A stretch of DNA of 64,000 bases from Paucibacter sp. DJ2R-2 (GCF_025717675.1 NZ_JAJIRT010000005.1:186001-250000); one strand, 5' to 3'. Positions 35,398 to 44,650 are shown, counted from the first letter of the stretch. Program-made: numbers and translations. Notes: generated from the sequence alone by a model not told the origin.

Positions 35398-36477
35398 ATG
35401 AAGAAGACTGCTGTGGTCCTGGGCCTGCTGGCCACTTTCTCGTCCGCTGGCTGGGCTCAGTCCAGCGTCAGCTTGTATGGCATCTTGGATGTCGGTGTGC
35501 GCTACACCACCAATTCCGGTGGATCCGCGGCGACCAAGGGTGACTCCCTGTCTCAGGTGATACCAGGCGGAATGTCCAACAGCCGTCTCGGCGTCAATGT
35601 CAGTGAGGACATGGGCGGTGGAGTCAAGGCCATCGCCAATTTAGAGCATCGGCTCAATTCCGATACTGGAACGCAAACTGCGGCCGAGTTCTGGCGTCAA
35701 TCGTGGGTGGGTCTGGAGTCCAAGGAATATGGCCGCTTGACCCTGGGGCGTCAGTACAACGTTTTGTTCGATGTGTATACGAGTACCTTCTCGTCTTATA
35801 AGTATTCGCCGTACATCGAGATTTTCCGGCCGGAAACCGCCATGGCCATGGCGGGTCGCCAGAGCAATATGGTCAAGTATTTGGCCGAGTCGGGTCCTTT
35901 CCGCGGTGAGTTGCAGGTCGGCGCCGGTGAAGGTGCCAGCCCAGACAAGACCATGGGTGCCATGTTGCGCTATGCCAAAGACGAGCTGGCCTTTGGCGCC
36001 GGTGTGATGGACGTCAAGGACACGGCCGGGCGCAAGGTTCGTGGCCTGACCGTGGGTGGTGCCTATACAGCCGGACCTTTGTACGTCAACCTGTCCTGGG
36101 GGCAGAACAAGTTTGACCTAGGTACGGATGTGCTTCAGGCTGCATACACCAACAACTACACCATCAGCCCGGCCAGCCGGCTCAACGCAGCCGGGCTGGA
36201 TGTGAAGAAGCGGGACATGCTGGCCCTTGGCTTCACCTACCAGTTCAGCAAGGAGCTGAACCTCGGTTTGCAGGCTTGGTCTGCCAAGCAAACCCACCAT
36301 CGCCGCGCTGGCAGTAGCAAGGCAAGTTTTGCGGCAGCGGTGGCTGACTATGCCTTGTCAAAGCGCACGGATCTGTATGCCGAAGCCGACTACTCCAAGC
36401 TTGGCGGTGCGGTCAGTTTTGACAACACGGCCAAGAACCGGGTCGGCCTGACGACCGGTATTCGTCACCGTTTCTGA
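35398..36477 (+). CDS. Gram-negative trimeric porin, porin 2
   Basis: A 359-residue outer-membrane porin. Signal peptide MKKTAVVLGLLATFSSAGWA, mature start QSSVSLYGILDVGVRY, strands SNSRLGVNVSEDMGGGVKA and SWVGLESKEYGRLTLGRQYN, and C-terminal TTGIRHRF. An AAGGAG ribosome-binding site lies 7 bases before ATG 35398. It shares architecture with porin 1 but is clearly diverged. The segment VYTSTFSSYKYSPYIEIFRPE is in the position of the pore-lining loop 3, so selectivity may differ. It has its own terminator. Confidence 0.95.
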   Translation: MKKTAVVLGLLATFSSAGWAQSSVSLYGILDVGVRYTTNSGGSAATKGDSLSQVIPGGMSNSRLGVNVSEDMGGGVKAIANLEHRLNSDTGTQTAAEFWRQSWVGLESKEYGRLTLGRQYNVLFDVYTSTFSSYKYSPYIEIFRPETAMAMAGRQSNMVKYLAESGPFRGELQVGAGEGASPDKTMGAMLRYAKDELAFGAGVMDVKDTAGRKVRGLTVGGAYTAGPLYVNLSWGQNKFDLGTDVLQAAYTNNYTISPASRLNAAGLDVKKRDMLALGFTYQFSKELNLGLQAWSAKQTHHRRAGSSKASFAAAVADYALSKRTDLYAEADYSKLGGAVSFDNTAKNRVGLTTGIRHRF

Positions 36478-36496
36478 CGCGATTCATGTTTGAATC

Positions 36497-36526
36497 CAGG
36501 CCGCCACGTGCGGCCTGTTTTTATTT
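36497..36526 (+). terminator. intrinsic terminator of porin 2
   Basis: Stem CAGGCCGC / GCGGCCTG, 5-base loop CACGT, followed by TTTTTATTT. Its tail ends just before the start of the DUF3047 gene. Confidence 0.9.
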
Positions 36527-36543
36527 GCGTCCTGGGTTTTTGA

Positions 36544-37296
36544 ATGACCACCTCATTGCATTGCCGATCATGGGCTTCGTCCGCCCTCATGCTCTTGCTC
36601 CTGGCGGCCTGTGCCAGCCCGCCAGCGCCGCAGTCGCCGCCTATGCCTGAGCATTTGTCCGCCTGGTCGGCGCGTTCCCTTCCCGGCAAACGATTGACCG
36701 ACTATTCCTTCGTGCAGCGCGGTGGGCGTGCCTGTGTGCTCGGTCAGGCCAAGCAGTCGGTTAGCCTCTGGCGCCGGCCATTGGACCTTGCTGCCGGGCA
36801 GGTCGAGCAGCTTCGATTTGAAGTCTGGATCGGTGAGCATGCGCAGCAGGCCACGGTGACAGTGGCCGAGACCGATGACGCGCCGGCCCGCATTCTGCTG
36901 GGCTTCGATGGCGACGAGGGGCGCTTGTCCATGGCCAATCGCATGCAGTTTGAATTGGTCCGCACCTTGACTGGGGAAGCGCCTCCATTCGCCACGCTGA
37001 TGTATGTCTGGGATGCAACAGCGCCACCGGAGACCTTGGTGGTCAGTGCGCGTAGCGACCGCATCCGAAAAATCGTTGTGGGCTCCGGTCGCAAGGGGCC
37101 GCCTGCTTGGCATCAGATCCAGCGTGATGTGCGGGCCGACTACCAGCGTGCGTTTGGCGAAGCACCCGCGCGCCTGGTTTCACTGGCTTTGATGACCGAT
37201 GCCGACAACACGGGCAGCCGTGCTGAGGCTTGTTATGGTGAGATTTTGCTGCTCGATGATGAGGCGCGGCCTTTGGATGGCAGCTTGCGCTTTTGA
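36544..37296 (+). CDS. DUF3047 family lipoprotein
   Basis: A 250-residue predicted lipoprotein. Signal peptide with lipobox LAAC (Cys23), followed by a Pro-rich segment. The globular part resembles DUF3047 proteins, including RFEVWIGEHA, LLGFDGD, FATLMYVWD and, near the C-terminus, VSLALMTDADNTGSRAEACYGEI. Function unknown; such proteins are expected in the periplasm. The ATG at 36544 lies only about 18 bases after the porin 2 terminator, without a clear ribosome-binding site, so the start is uncertain. Confidence 0.8.
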   Translation: MTTSLHCRSWASSALMLLLLAACASPPAPQSPPMPEHLSAWSARSLPGKRLTDYSFVQRGGRACVLGQAKQSVSLWRRPLDLAAGQVEQLRFEVWIGEHAQQATVTVAETDDAPARILLGFDGDEGRLSMANRMQFELVRTLTGEAPPFATLMYVWDATAPPETLVVSARSDRIRKIVVGSGRKGPPAWHQIQRDVRADYQRAFGEAPARLVSLALMTDADNTGSRAEACYGEILLLDDEARPLDGSLRF

Positions 37297-37531
37297 GACG
37301 AATGCCGGGCGCGCATCGGGACTTTCCCGTTTGTGGCCGGGCGTGCTCTTCGCCATCATGGCGCGGGCCTCGCAGCTTCCTCGAAGGCGGCCGCCAGGCA
37401 AAGAAATTCAATTACTGAACGAGCCGAGCCCTAGGAGGCCCGGACGCGGCTGATTCGTGCATGGGGGTGAGCCGAGCGCTTGACCGTGTCGGGGTCAGCA
37501 TTCGTAGCGGCAGACTTCCCTCAGATCCGAC

Positions 37532-38509
37532 ATGCTAGTTTTCATTCTTCGCCGCCTGGTCCAGTCATTGATCGTGATGCTCACGGTGGCCTGCGTGTCC
37601 TTCATGCTGTTTCAGTATGTGGGCGACCCGGTCACCAATCTGCTGGGCCAGGATGCCACACAGGAGCAGCGCGAGTCCTTGCGCCGCGATCTGGGCCTGG
37701 ATGCGCCTTTCCCGGTGCAGTTCGCCCGATTCGTCGGCAATGCGGTTCAAGGTGAGTTCGGTTTGAGCTTGCGTCAAGGGCGCAAGGTCTCGGACCTGAT
37801 CGCCGAACGTCTGCCGGCCACGCTGGAGTTGGCTCTGGTTGCGGGTCTGATTGCTCTGGGTGTGGGCATTCCACTCGGCGTCTACGCGGCTTTGCGGCGG
37901 GGCAAGGCGAGCTCGCAGCTCTTGATGATGCTATCTCTGCTGGGTGTGTCCCTGCCGACCTTTCTCATCGGCATCCTGCTGATCCTGGTGTTTGCAGTCT
38001 GGTTGAAATGGCTGCCCAGCTTCGGCCGCGGTGACGTCGTCGCCTTTGGCAGTTGGACCACTGGCTTGCTGACCGTCGATGGCCTGCGCCATGTGCTCTT
38101 GCCGGCCATCACCTTGTCGGTGTTTCAGCTGACCCTGATCATGCGATTGGTGCGTTCCGAAATGCTGGAGGTGCTGCGCACCGACTACATCAAGTTCGCT
38201 CGCGCACGCGGCCTGAGCAACCGGGCGGTGTACTTCGGCCATGCCTTGAAGAACACCTTGGTGCCGGTAATCACCATCACTGGTCTGCAACTGGGCCAGC
38301 TGATTGCTTTTGCCATCATCACTGAGACGGTGTTCCAGTGGCCGGGCATGGGCCTGCTCTTCATCCAGGCGGTGCAGTTCGCCGACATCCCGGTCATGGC
38401 CGCCTATTTGTGCCTGATCTCCTTCATTTTCGTCACCATCAACTTGCTGGTGGATTTGCTGTATTTCGCGGTCGACCCGCGTTTGCGCACGCAGGGCAAG
38501 GCCCATTGA
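37532..38509 (+). CDS. peptide ABC transporter permease, DppB/OppB type
   Basis: A 325-residue inner-membrane permease, first gene of a four-gene peptide transporter. It has six membrane segments, and starts with MLVFILRRLVQSLIVMLTVACVSF as in DppB. The ATPase-coupling (EAA-type) loop is DYIKFARARGLSNRAVYFGHALKN near residue 210. Known family members move di-, oligopeptides or related solutes such as delta-aminolevulinate or nickel-peptide complexes; the substrate here is unknown. The 235 bases upstream hold no recognised gene; no binding protein gene is upstream. Confidence 0.93.
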   Translation: MLVFILRRLVQSLIVMLTVACVSFMLFQYVGDPVTNLLGQDATQEQRESLRRDLGLDAPFPVQFARFVGNAVQGEFGLSLRQGRKVSDLIAERLPATLELALVAGLIALGVGIPLGVYAALRRGKASSQLLMMLSLLGVSLPTFLIGILLILVFAVWLKWLPSFGRGDVVAFGSWTTGLLTVDGLRHVLLPAITLSVFQLTLIMRLVRSEMLEVLRTDYIKFARARGLSNRAVYFGHALKNTLVPVITITGLQLGQLIAFAIITETVFQWPGMGLLFIQAVQFADIPVMAAYLCLISFIFVTINLLVDLLYFAVDPRLRTQGKAH

Positions 38510-38564
38510 ATCGCTTGAATCTGCCAAGCTGCCCCGACCCTGATTCCAGAGAAGCATCGAACCG

Positions 38565-39509
38565 ATGAGCCACCCTTCAAGCCCGCCCGTGCCCGCCGCA
38601 CCGAATGCGCTGCAGCGCTTTTTCGACGGCGACGTATGGCATTCCTTTCGCAGCTCGCCGGTGGCCATGCTGGCCGCCGTGATCGCGCTGATTTGTATCT
38701 TCTGCGCGGTGTTTGCCGAGTTCGTTGCACCCCATAACCCCTTTGATTTGGCCTCGCTGGAGCTGATGGATTCGCGCCTGCCGCCGGCCTGGATGGAGGG
38801 GGGCAGCAGCAAGTACCTGCTCGGTACCGACGATCAAGGGCGGGACATCCTCTCGGCCCTCATGTACGGCGCCCGCATCTCGCTGTTCGTGGGCCTGGCT
38901 TCCGTGTTCTTGAGCATGGTGCTCGGGGTCGGCCTGGGCTTGCTGGCGGGCTTTGTCGGCGGCCGGATTGACGCGCTGATCATGCGCGTCTGCGATGTCA
39001 TGCTGTCCTTCCCGTCCATCCTGATCGCCCTGCTGATCGACGGGGTCGGCCGGGCCATGTTCCCAAACGCACACGACACCCTGGCCTTTTTGGTGCTGAT
39101 CCTGGCGATCTCGCTGACCGGCTGGGTGCAGTACGCCCGCACGGTGCGCGGCACGACCATGGTTGAGCGCAACAAGGAGTATGTGCAGGCGGCGCGCGTC
39201 ATCGGTGTCACGCCGCTGCGCATCATGCGCCGCCATGTGCTGCCCAATGTGCTGGGCCCGGTGCTGGTGCTGGCCACCATCCAGGTGGCCTCGGCCATCA
39301 TCACCGAGGCGACCCTGTCCTTCCTCGGCGTCGGCGTGCCGCCAACCAGCCCCTCGCTGGGCACCTTGATCCGTGTGGGCAACGACTTTCTGTTCTCTGG
39401 CGAATGGTGGATCACCATCTGGCCCGGCGCCATGCTGGTGCTGATTGCCTTGTCGGTGAACCTGCTTGGGGACTGGCTGCGCGATGCGCTCAATCCCCGC
39501 CTGCGTTGA
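38565..39509 (+). CDS. peptide ABC transporter permease, DppC/OppC type
   Basis: A 314-residue partner permease, 55 bases after the first. It carries an N-terminal cytoplasmic segment, a first membrane helix (VAMLAAVIALICIFCAVFAEF), the typical LGTDDQGRDILSALMYGARISL block, and the coupling loop EYVQAARVIGVTPLRIMRRHVLPN. It ends with LGDWLRDALNPRLR, the common DppC terminus. It forms the translocation pore with the DppB-like protein. Confidence 0.93.
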   Translation: MSHPSSPPVPAAPNALQRFFDGDVWHSFRSSPVAMLAAVIALICIFCAVFAEFVAPHNPFDLASLELMDSRLPPAWMEGGSSKYLLGTDDQGRDILSALMYGARISLFVGLASVFLSMVLGVGLGLLAGFVGGRIDALIMRVCDVMLSFPSILIALLIDGVGRAMFPNAHDTLAFLVLILAISLTGWVQYARTVRGTTMVERNKEYVQAARVIGVTPLRIMRRHVLPNVLGPVLVLATIQVASAIITEATLSFLGVGVPPTSPSLGTLIRVGNDFLFSGEWWITIWPGAMLVLIALSVNLLGDWLRDALNPRLR

Positions 39510-39528
39510 ATTGCAAACTTCCCTGCCC

Positions 39529-40524
39529 ATGAGCACACCTTTGCTTGAGGTCCGCCATCTGCGGGTCGAATTCCCCACCCGGCGCGGCACCTTGCTGGCG
39601 CTGGACGACATCAATTTCGACATCGCGCCGGGAGAGATCCTTGGCGTGGTGGGCGAGTCGGGCGCCGGCAAATCGCTGACCGGCGCGGCCATCATCGGCT
39701 TGCTGGATCCACCGGGGCGCATCGCTTCAGGCGAAATCCTGCTGGAGGGCCGGCGCATCGACAACCTGCCTTACGAGCAGATGCGCAAGATCCGTGGTCG
39801 CCAGATTGGCGCGATCTTCCAGGACCCGCTGACCTCGCTGAACCCGCTCTACACCGTCGGGCAGCAGCTGATCGAAACCATCACCACTCATCTGGACCTG
39901 AGCCAGGCGCAGGCGCGCGCCCGCGCCATCGAGTTGCTGGAGCAGACCGGTATCCCGGCTGCAGCGGAGCGCATCGACCAGTACCCGCATCAGTTCTCGG
40001 GCGGCATGCGCCAGCGCGTGGTGATCGCCCTGGCCTTGGCCGCCAGCCCGAAGCTGATCGTCGCCGACGAGCCGACCACGGCGCTTGATGTCTCCATCCA
40101 GGCGCAGATCATTGCCCTGCTCAAACGCATCTGCAAAGAGCAGGGCGCGGCGGTGATGCTGGTCACCCATGACATGGGTGTGATTGCCGAGACCTGCGAC
40201 CGCGTGGCCGTGCTTTACGCTGGACGCGTCGCCGAGATCGGCCCAGTGCACGATGTCATCCACAAGCCGGCCCACCCCTACACCGCCGGCCTGATGGGTT
40301 CCATCCCGGCCATGGACGAGGACCGCGAGCGTCTGCTGCAGATCGATGGTGCCATGCCGCGGCTCAACGCCATCCCGACCGGCTGCGCCTACAACCCACG
40401 CTGCCCTCGAGTCTTCGAGCGCTGCCGCAAGGAGCGGCCCGAGCTGGTCCGTGTCGGCGCGGGGCGTGCTGCGTGCTGGTTGCATGCGGTGGCGTCCGAG
40501 TCCGAACTGGAGGGTGCGCGATGA
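39529..40524 (+). CDS. peptide ABC transporter ATP-binding protein, DppD type
   Basis: A 331-residue ATPase subunit. Walker A GESGAGKS, signature [17 protein letters not shown], Walker [14 protein letters not shown]-loop THDMG. The C-terminal oligopeptide/dipeptide domain contains [15 protein letters not shown] with the conserved cysteines. ATG 39529 ([15 protein letters not shown]) lies 19 bases after the permease stop; a longer open frame overlaps the permease and is not supported. Its stop overlaps the next gene by ATGA. Confidence 0.94.
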   Translation: MSTPLLEVRHLRVEFPTRRGTLLALDDINFDIAPGEILGVVGESGAGKSLTGAAIIGLLDPPGRIASGEILLEGRRIDNLPYEQMRKIRGRQIGAIFQDPLTSLNPLYTVGQQLIETITTHLDLSQAQARARAIELLEQTGIPAAAERIDQYPHQFSGGMRQRVVIALALAASPKLIVADEPTTALDVSIQAQIIALLKRICKEQGAAVMLVTHDMGVIAETCDRVAVLYAGRVAEIGPVHDVIHKPAHPYTAGLMGSIPAMDEDRERLLQIDGAMPRLNAIPTGCAYNPRCPRVFERCRKERPELVRVGAGRAACWLHAVASESELEGAR

Positions 40525-41516
40525 GCCGGCCCCTGGTGGAGGTCAAGGACCTCGCGAAGATCTTCGATGTGTCGCCGCCCTGGTTGAATCGGGTGGTGGA
40601 GCGCAAGCAGCGCCAGTTCGTCCATGCCGTGGACGGCGTGAGTTTTTCCATTGAACGCGGCAAGACTCTGGCTCTGGTCGGAGAGTCGGGTTGCGGCAAG
40701 AGCACGGTCGCGCGACTGCTGGTGGGTTTGTATGAGCCGACCCGCGGCAGCGTCGAGTTCGACGGGGCGGACACCGCCAAGACCTTGGCGTCCAGCGGCG
40801 CCCTGGCCTTGCGTCGGCGCATGCAGATGATTTTTCAGGACCCCTATGCGTCGCTGAACCCGCGCTGGAAAGTGCAGGACATCATCGCCGAGCCACTGCG
40901 TGAGCATGGCTTGATTGTTGGCCTGGAGGCTCAGCGTGCTCGTGTGGCTGAGTTGTTGCAATCGGTGGGTCTGACGGCGGCCGACCGCGAGAAGTTTCCG
41001 CACCAGTTTTCCGGTGGTCAGCGTCAGCGCATTTCAATTGCCCGAGCCTTGGCCACGCAGCCGGAATTCCTGGTCTGTGACGAGCCGACCTCGGCCCTGG
41101 ATGTATCCGTTCAAGCCCAGGTCCTGAACATCATGAAGGATTTGCAGCGCGCGCGCGGGCTGACCTATCTCTTCATTTCCCACAACCTGGCCGTGGTCCG
41201 TCATGTCTCGGATCAGGTGGGTGTGATGTATCTGGGGCGGCTGGTCGAGTTGGCGGACAAGGCTGACCTGTTTGCGCGACCACGGCACCCGTACACCCGC
41301 ATGCTGCTGGATGCGATTCCCGACATTCACATGAGCGGCCGTTCACGCACCCCCGTGCAGGGCGAGGTGCCCAACCCACTGAACCCGCCCAGTGGCTGCA
41401 GCTTCCATCCGCGCTGCCCTCACGCTGGTCCGCGCTGCAAGGCCGAACGACCGGCCTTGCTGGAGATCAAGGGTGTGCGCGTGGCCTGCCACGCGGTGGA
41501 GGAAGGCCGGATCTGA
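40521..41516 (+). CDS. peptide ABC transporter ATP-binding protein, DppF type
   Basis: A 331-residue second ATPase subunit. Walker [10 protein letters not shown], signature [17 protein letters not shown], Walker [13 protein letters not shown]-loop SHNLA; the C-terminal domain has [16 protein letters not shown]. The DppF-type insertion [21 protein letters not shown] precedes the Walker A. ATG 40521 overlaps the upstream stop (ATGA), so both ATPases are translationally coupled. It is the last gene of the transporter; no substrate-binding protein gene is present before or after. Confidence 0.94.
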   Translation: MSRPLVEVKDLAKIFDVSPPWLNRVVERKQRQFVHAVDGVSFSIERGKTLALVGESGCGKSTVARLLVGLYEPTRGSVEFDGADTAKTLASSGALALRRRMQMIFQDPYASLNPRWKVQDIIAEPLREHGLIVGLEAQRARVAELLQSVGLTAADREKFPHQFSGGQRQRISIARALATQPEFLVCDEPTSALDVSVQAQVLNIMKDLQRARGLTYLFISHNLAVVRHVSDQVGVMYLGRLVELADKADLFARPRHPYTRMLLDAIPDIHMSGRSRTPVQGEVPNPLNPPSGCSFHPRCPHAGPRCKAERPALLEIKGVRVACHAVEEGRI

Positions 41517-41553
41517 ATGTCGCCGCGTAGCAGCGCCCTGGATGCTCAGCGCA

Positions 41554-41775
41554 TCAAGGGCGTGCGGCGCTGGCAGCTGGTGCTGCGGCCTTGCCTGCTG
41601 TTGGCTTGGGCTGATGGAGCGGACCTTTTTGGCCGCAGGCGCTGAGCAGGCTGAGGCTGAGGCTGAGGCTGAGGCACAGAGTTAGCGCAGAGCGGCGGCG
41701 GCCCAAAGACCTTGGCGGGTGAGCGGTGCCGGTCTGCGGGCCTACACTGCGGACTTCCTTGTTGTTTGCTTTCAT
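41554..41775 (-). CDS. lptM: small lipoprotein LptM (YifL family)
   Basis: A 73-residue lipoprotein. The lipobox region LLSACGQKGPLHQP (Cys47) carries the invariant CGQKGPLYxP-like sequence of the LptM/YifL family, which in E. coli helps assemble the LptD/LptE lipopolysaccharide translocon. The tail is Ala/Pro/Lys-rich. The signal-peptide core contains a (Leu-Ser)4 repeat from a hexanucleotide tandem repeat. The n-region is unusually long (about 30 residues) if the ATG at 41775 is used; a shorter start cannot be excluded. It is divergent from cyaY, as in many proteobacteria, but the usual downstream lysA is missing here and the convergent transporter operon follows instead. Confidence 0.85.
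   Translation of the reverse strand: MKANNKEVRSVGPQTGTAHPPRSLGRRRSALTLCLSLSLSLSLLSACGQKGPLHQPKPTAGKAAAPAASAARP
41651..41674 (-). repeat. hexanucleotide tandem repeat (4 copies) in the lptM signal peptide
   Basis: CTGAGG repeated four times on the plus strand, coding (Leu-Ser)4 on the minus strand within the hydrophobic core of the lipoprotein signal sequence. Copy change would stay in frame. Confidence 0.9.
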
Positions 41776-41815
41776 GGCCGCAGTTTATCGCCGCGTGTCG
41801 TCAGCTCTTGCCATC

Positions 41816-42199
41816 ATGTCGCAGCCGTCCGCCCCCTCGTCCTCCCTTGTTCCCGCCGCCACACCGCTCAGCGACGCAGACTACCAAGCACGCACCCGCC
41901 GTGTGCTGGACCAGGTCGAGGCAACCGTCGACGCCTGGCTGGATGCCGATCTCATTGACATCGACAGCCACCGCAGCGGCGGCCTCTTGGAGCTCAGCTT
42001 TCCCGGCGGCAGCAAGATCATCTTGAACACCCAGGCGCCGCTTCAGGAGCTATGGCTGGCCGCGCGAGCCGGTGGCTTCCATTTTCGGTACGTGGACGGT
42101 CAATGGCTGGACACGCGCAGCGGCGCGGAGTTCCATCAAATGCTGTCTGAACTGGCCAGCGCCCAGGGCAGCAAGGCGCTGCTGTTCAAGGCGGCCTGA
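41816..42199 (+). CDS. cyaY: iron-sulfur cluster assembly protein CyaY (frataxin)
   Basis: Bacterial frataxin, iron-binding regulator of Fe-S assembly. 127 residues from ATG 41816 (MSQPSAPSS). The frataxin core begins at LSDADYQARTRRVLDQVEATVDAWLDADLIDIDSHRSGG, with the acidic iron-binding helix and the following strand LLELSFPGGSKIILNTQAPLQELWLAARAGGFHF. An ATG at 41774 would add 14 residues and overlap the lptM start. It is divergent from lptM and convergent with mrcA. Confidence 0.92.
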   Translation: MSQPSAPSSSLVPAATPLSDADYQARTRRVLDQVEATVDAWLDADLIDIDSHRSGGLLELSFPGGSKIILNTQAPLQELWLAARAGGFHFRYVDGQWLDTRSGAEFHQMLSELASAQGSKALLFKAA

Positions 42200-42228
42200 C
42201 TGGCCCAGAGGGTGCCGCCAGGCAAAGC

Positions 42229-44622
42229 CTAGCGCTTGAACAGATCGAGGATGCTCTTCTTTTCGTCGTCGCTGGCGGCACTCGGCATCTTGCCCTCTGA
42301 CTGAGTCAGCTCTCGCACGCCGGCGGTGCCGGTGTACTCGTCGTAGTACCACTCGCCGTTGCGGTTGACCACGCCTTCGGGCGCTGTCATTTCGTTGACC
42401 GCTACGCCTTTCAACGTCTGGCTCATGTACTCGATCCAAATCGGCAGTGACAGACCGCCACCGGTTTCCCGATCGCCCAGTTTCTTGGGCTGGTCGTAGC
42501 CCATCCACACCACGGCCACCACCTCCTGCTGGTAGCCGGCGAACCAGGCGTCCATGGAGTCGTTGGTGGTGCCGGTCTTGCCGTAGATGTCAGGCCGCTT
42601 GAGTTGGGCCTGGGCCTTGGCCGCGGTGCCGCTGCGTGTCACTTCTTGCAAGAGGCTGGACATCAGGAAGGCGTTGCGGGCCTCGATCACGCGGCTGTCT
42701 TCACTCAAGTCCAGCTGGGGCGCTTCGTAGAGCAAACGGCCTTTGTTGTCAGTGAGCTTGGCGATCAGCTGCGGCGTGACGCGATGGCCGCCATTGGCGA
42801 ACACAGCATAGCCCTGCGCCATCTGCATCGGTGTCACCGAGCCGGCGCCCAAGGCCATGGTCAGGTAGGCCGGGTGCTTTTCGGCTTCGAAGCCAAAGCG
42901 GGTGATCCAGTCCTGCGCGTAATTCACACCAATGGAATTGAGCACACGGATCGACACCATGTTTTTGGACTTGGCCAGAGCCTTGCGCAAGGGCAGGGGG
43001 CCGTCGAAGGTGCCATCGTAGTTCTTGGGCTCCCAGGGCTGGCTGCCGGTGGTGGCGGCGTCGAAGAACAGTGGTGCGTCATTGACGACGGTGCTGGGTG
43101 TAAAGCCCTTTTCCAGCGCCGCCGAGTAGATGAAGGGCTTGAAGCTGGAGCCAGGTTGGCGCCAGGCCTGGGTCACGTGGTTGAACTTGTTCTTGGCATA
43201 GTCAAAGCCGCCGACCATGGCCCGCACACGGCCGTTACGCGGGTCTAGCGAGACGAAGGCGCCTTCCACCACGGGCAGCTGGGTGATGGTCCATTCTTCC
43301 TGGCTCGGCTTGGCCGCGACCGGAGCCTTCACCACGCGAATGATGGCGCCGCGTCGCACCCGGGTCTTGGGGTTGCCGTTTTCGGCCAGGCCGGAGGTGG
43401 CCGGCTTCAGGCCTTCGCCGGTGATGGTGACAGTTTCGCCACTCTGCAATGCGGCCACCACCTTCTTCGGGCTGGCCTCCAGCACCACGGCAGCCAGCAG
43501 TTCGTCATTGGCGGGGTGGTCGTTCAGGGCCTCGGCGATGCGGCTGTCCAGCTCGGCCGGGTTGGCCGGCAGATCGGCATAGGCTTCGGGGCCTCGGTAG
43601 ACCTGGCGGCGCTCAAAGTTGAGGATGCCTCGACGCAGGGCTCGGTAGGCTACGTTTTGTTCCTCGGCCTTGAGTGTGAGATAAACATTGAGGCCGCGCG
43701 TGTAGGCTTCCTCGCCGTATTGGCTGTAGATCAGCTGGCGCGCCGCTTCGGTCACAAACTCGGCATGGCTGGGCGTCTCATTGGCTGGGCGCAGGCGCAG
43801 CTTCTGTGCCTTGGCGCTGTCGCGTTGTTCTTCGGTGATGTAGCCGTTCTCCAACATGCGCTCGATGATGTATTGCTGGCGTATGGTGGCCCGGCGAGGG
43901 TTGTTGATCGGGTTGTAGGCGGATGGAGCTTTGGGCAGTCCGGCCAGCATGGCCGCCTCGGCAATCGTGAGGTCCTGAATCGGCTTGCTGAAATAGACCT
44001 CGCTGGCGGCGGCGAAACCATAGGCGCGATGCCCCAGAAAGATCTGGTTCATGTAGATCTCGAGGATTTGCTCTTTGCTCAGCGCGTTTTCGATCTTCAG
44101 TGCTAGCAGGATCTCGTAGATCTTTCGGGTCAGCGTCTTCTCGGTCGAGAGGTAGAAATTGCGCGCCACCTGCATGGTGATGGTGGAGGCACCCTGACTG
44201 CGTGACTCGGTGAAATTGGCCAAACCGGCGCGGATCACGCCGAGGTAGTCCACGCCCCCGTGCTGGTAGAAGCGCGCATCTTCGATTGCCAGCACCGCAT
44301 CCTGCATGACCTTTGGAATTTCCTTGATGGGCAGGAAATTGCGTCTTTCGTCGCCAAATTCGGCCAAAAGGGTACCGTCATTGGACAGCACCCGCAGCGG
44401 TAGCTTGGGGCGGTAATCGGTCAGTCCGCTGATGTCGGGCAGATTTGGGTAGGCGGTGGCCAGGGCCATGGCCACCAGCATCAGCACGGCAAAGGTCCCG
44501 GCTGCGGCCAAGCCGAGCAGCCAAGTCAGGGCCTTGAGCAAGACATGTGCGGCAGGCTTGCGCGCGGCGTGCCGGGTCTCAGATGTGGGCTGCTGCGGGG
44601 AGTTCTTCTTGGCGTCGCTCAT
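42229..44622 (-). CDS. mrcA: penicillin-binding protein 1A (bifunctional murein synthase)
   Basis: Class A PBP of 797 residues that polymerises glycan strands and cross-links peptides in the periplasm. It has one N-terminal transmembrane anchor (about 30-55), a GT51 glycosyltransferase domain with the catalytic Glu in EDARFYQHGGVDYLG and QGASTITMQVARN, an OB-like insertion, and a transpeptidase domain with SSFK (in PGSSFKPFIY), SKN (AKSKNM) and KTGTT. The ATG at 44622 is preceded by GGAGG. A perfect -10 TATAAT lies 23 bases upstream, so the leader is very short. It is divergent from pilM, the conserved arrangement in many proteobacteria. Confidence 0.96.
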   Translation of the reverse strand: MSDAKKNSPQQPTSETRHAARKPAAHVLLKALTWLLGLAAAGTFAVLMLVAMALATAYPNLPDISGLTDYRPKLPLRVLSNDGTLLAEFGDERRNFLPIKEIPKVMQDAVLAIEDARFYQHGGVDYLGVIRAGLANFTESRSQGASTITMQVARNFYLSTEKTLTRKIYEILLALKIENALSKEQILEIYMNQIFLGHRAYGFAAASEVYFSKPIQDLTIAEAAMLAGLPKAPSAYNPINNPRRATIRQQYIIERMLENGYITEEQRDSAKAQKLRLRPANETPSHAEFVTEAARQLIYSQYGEEAYTRGLNVYLTLKAEEQNVAYRALRRGILNFERRQVYRGPEAYADLPANPAELDSRIAEALNDHPANDELLAAVVLEASPKKVVAALQSGETVTITGEGLKPATSGLAENGNPKTRVRRGAIIRVVKAPVAAKPSQEEWTITQLPVVEGAFVSLDPRNGRVRAMVGGFDYAKNKFNHVTQAWRQPGSSFKPFIYSAALEKGFTPSTVVNDAPLFFDAATTGSQPWEPKNYDGTFDGPLPLRKALAKSKNMVSIRVLNSIGVNYAQDWITRFGFEAEKHPAYLTMALGAGSVTPMQMAQGYAVFANGGHRVTPQLIAKLTDNKGRLLYEAPQLDLSEDSRVIEARNAFLMSSLLQEVTRSGTAAKAQAQLKRPDIYGKTGTTNDSMDAWFAGYQQEVVAVVWMGYDQPKKLGDRETGGGLSLPIWIEYMSQTLKGVAVNEMTAPEGVVNRNGEWYYDEYTGTAGVRELTQSEGKMPSAASDDEKKSILDLFKR

Positions 44623-44644
44623 GGGCCTCCGGGTGGGTCGGCGC

Positions 44645-44650
44645 ATTATA
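44645..44650 (-). promoter_or_regulatory. -10 element of mrcA
   Basis: Perfect TATAAT on the minus strand 23 bases before the ATG; the GGAGG ribosome-binding site lies between. The corresponding -35 is poor, so activity may depend on other factors. Predicted leader about 15 bases. Confidence 0.5.

Noticed and set aside
41534-41562. Hairpin between the DppF-like gene and lptM as a terminator
   Set aside because: The stem is strong (10 of 11 pairs) but no T-run follows on either strand; it also overlaps the lptM stop. Not listed as a terminator.
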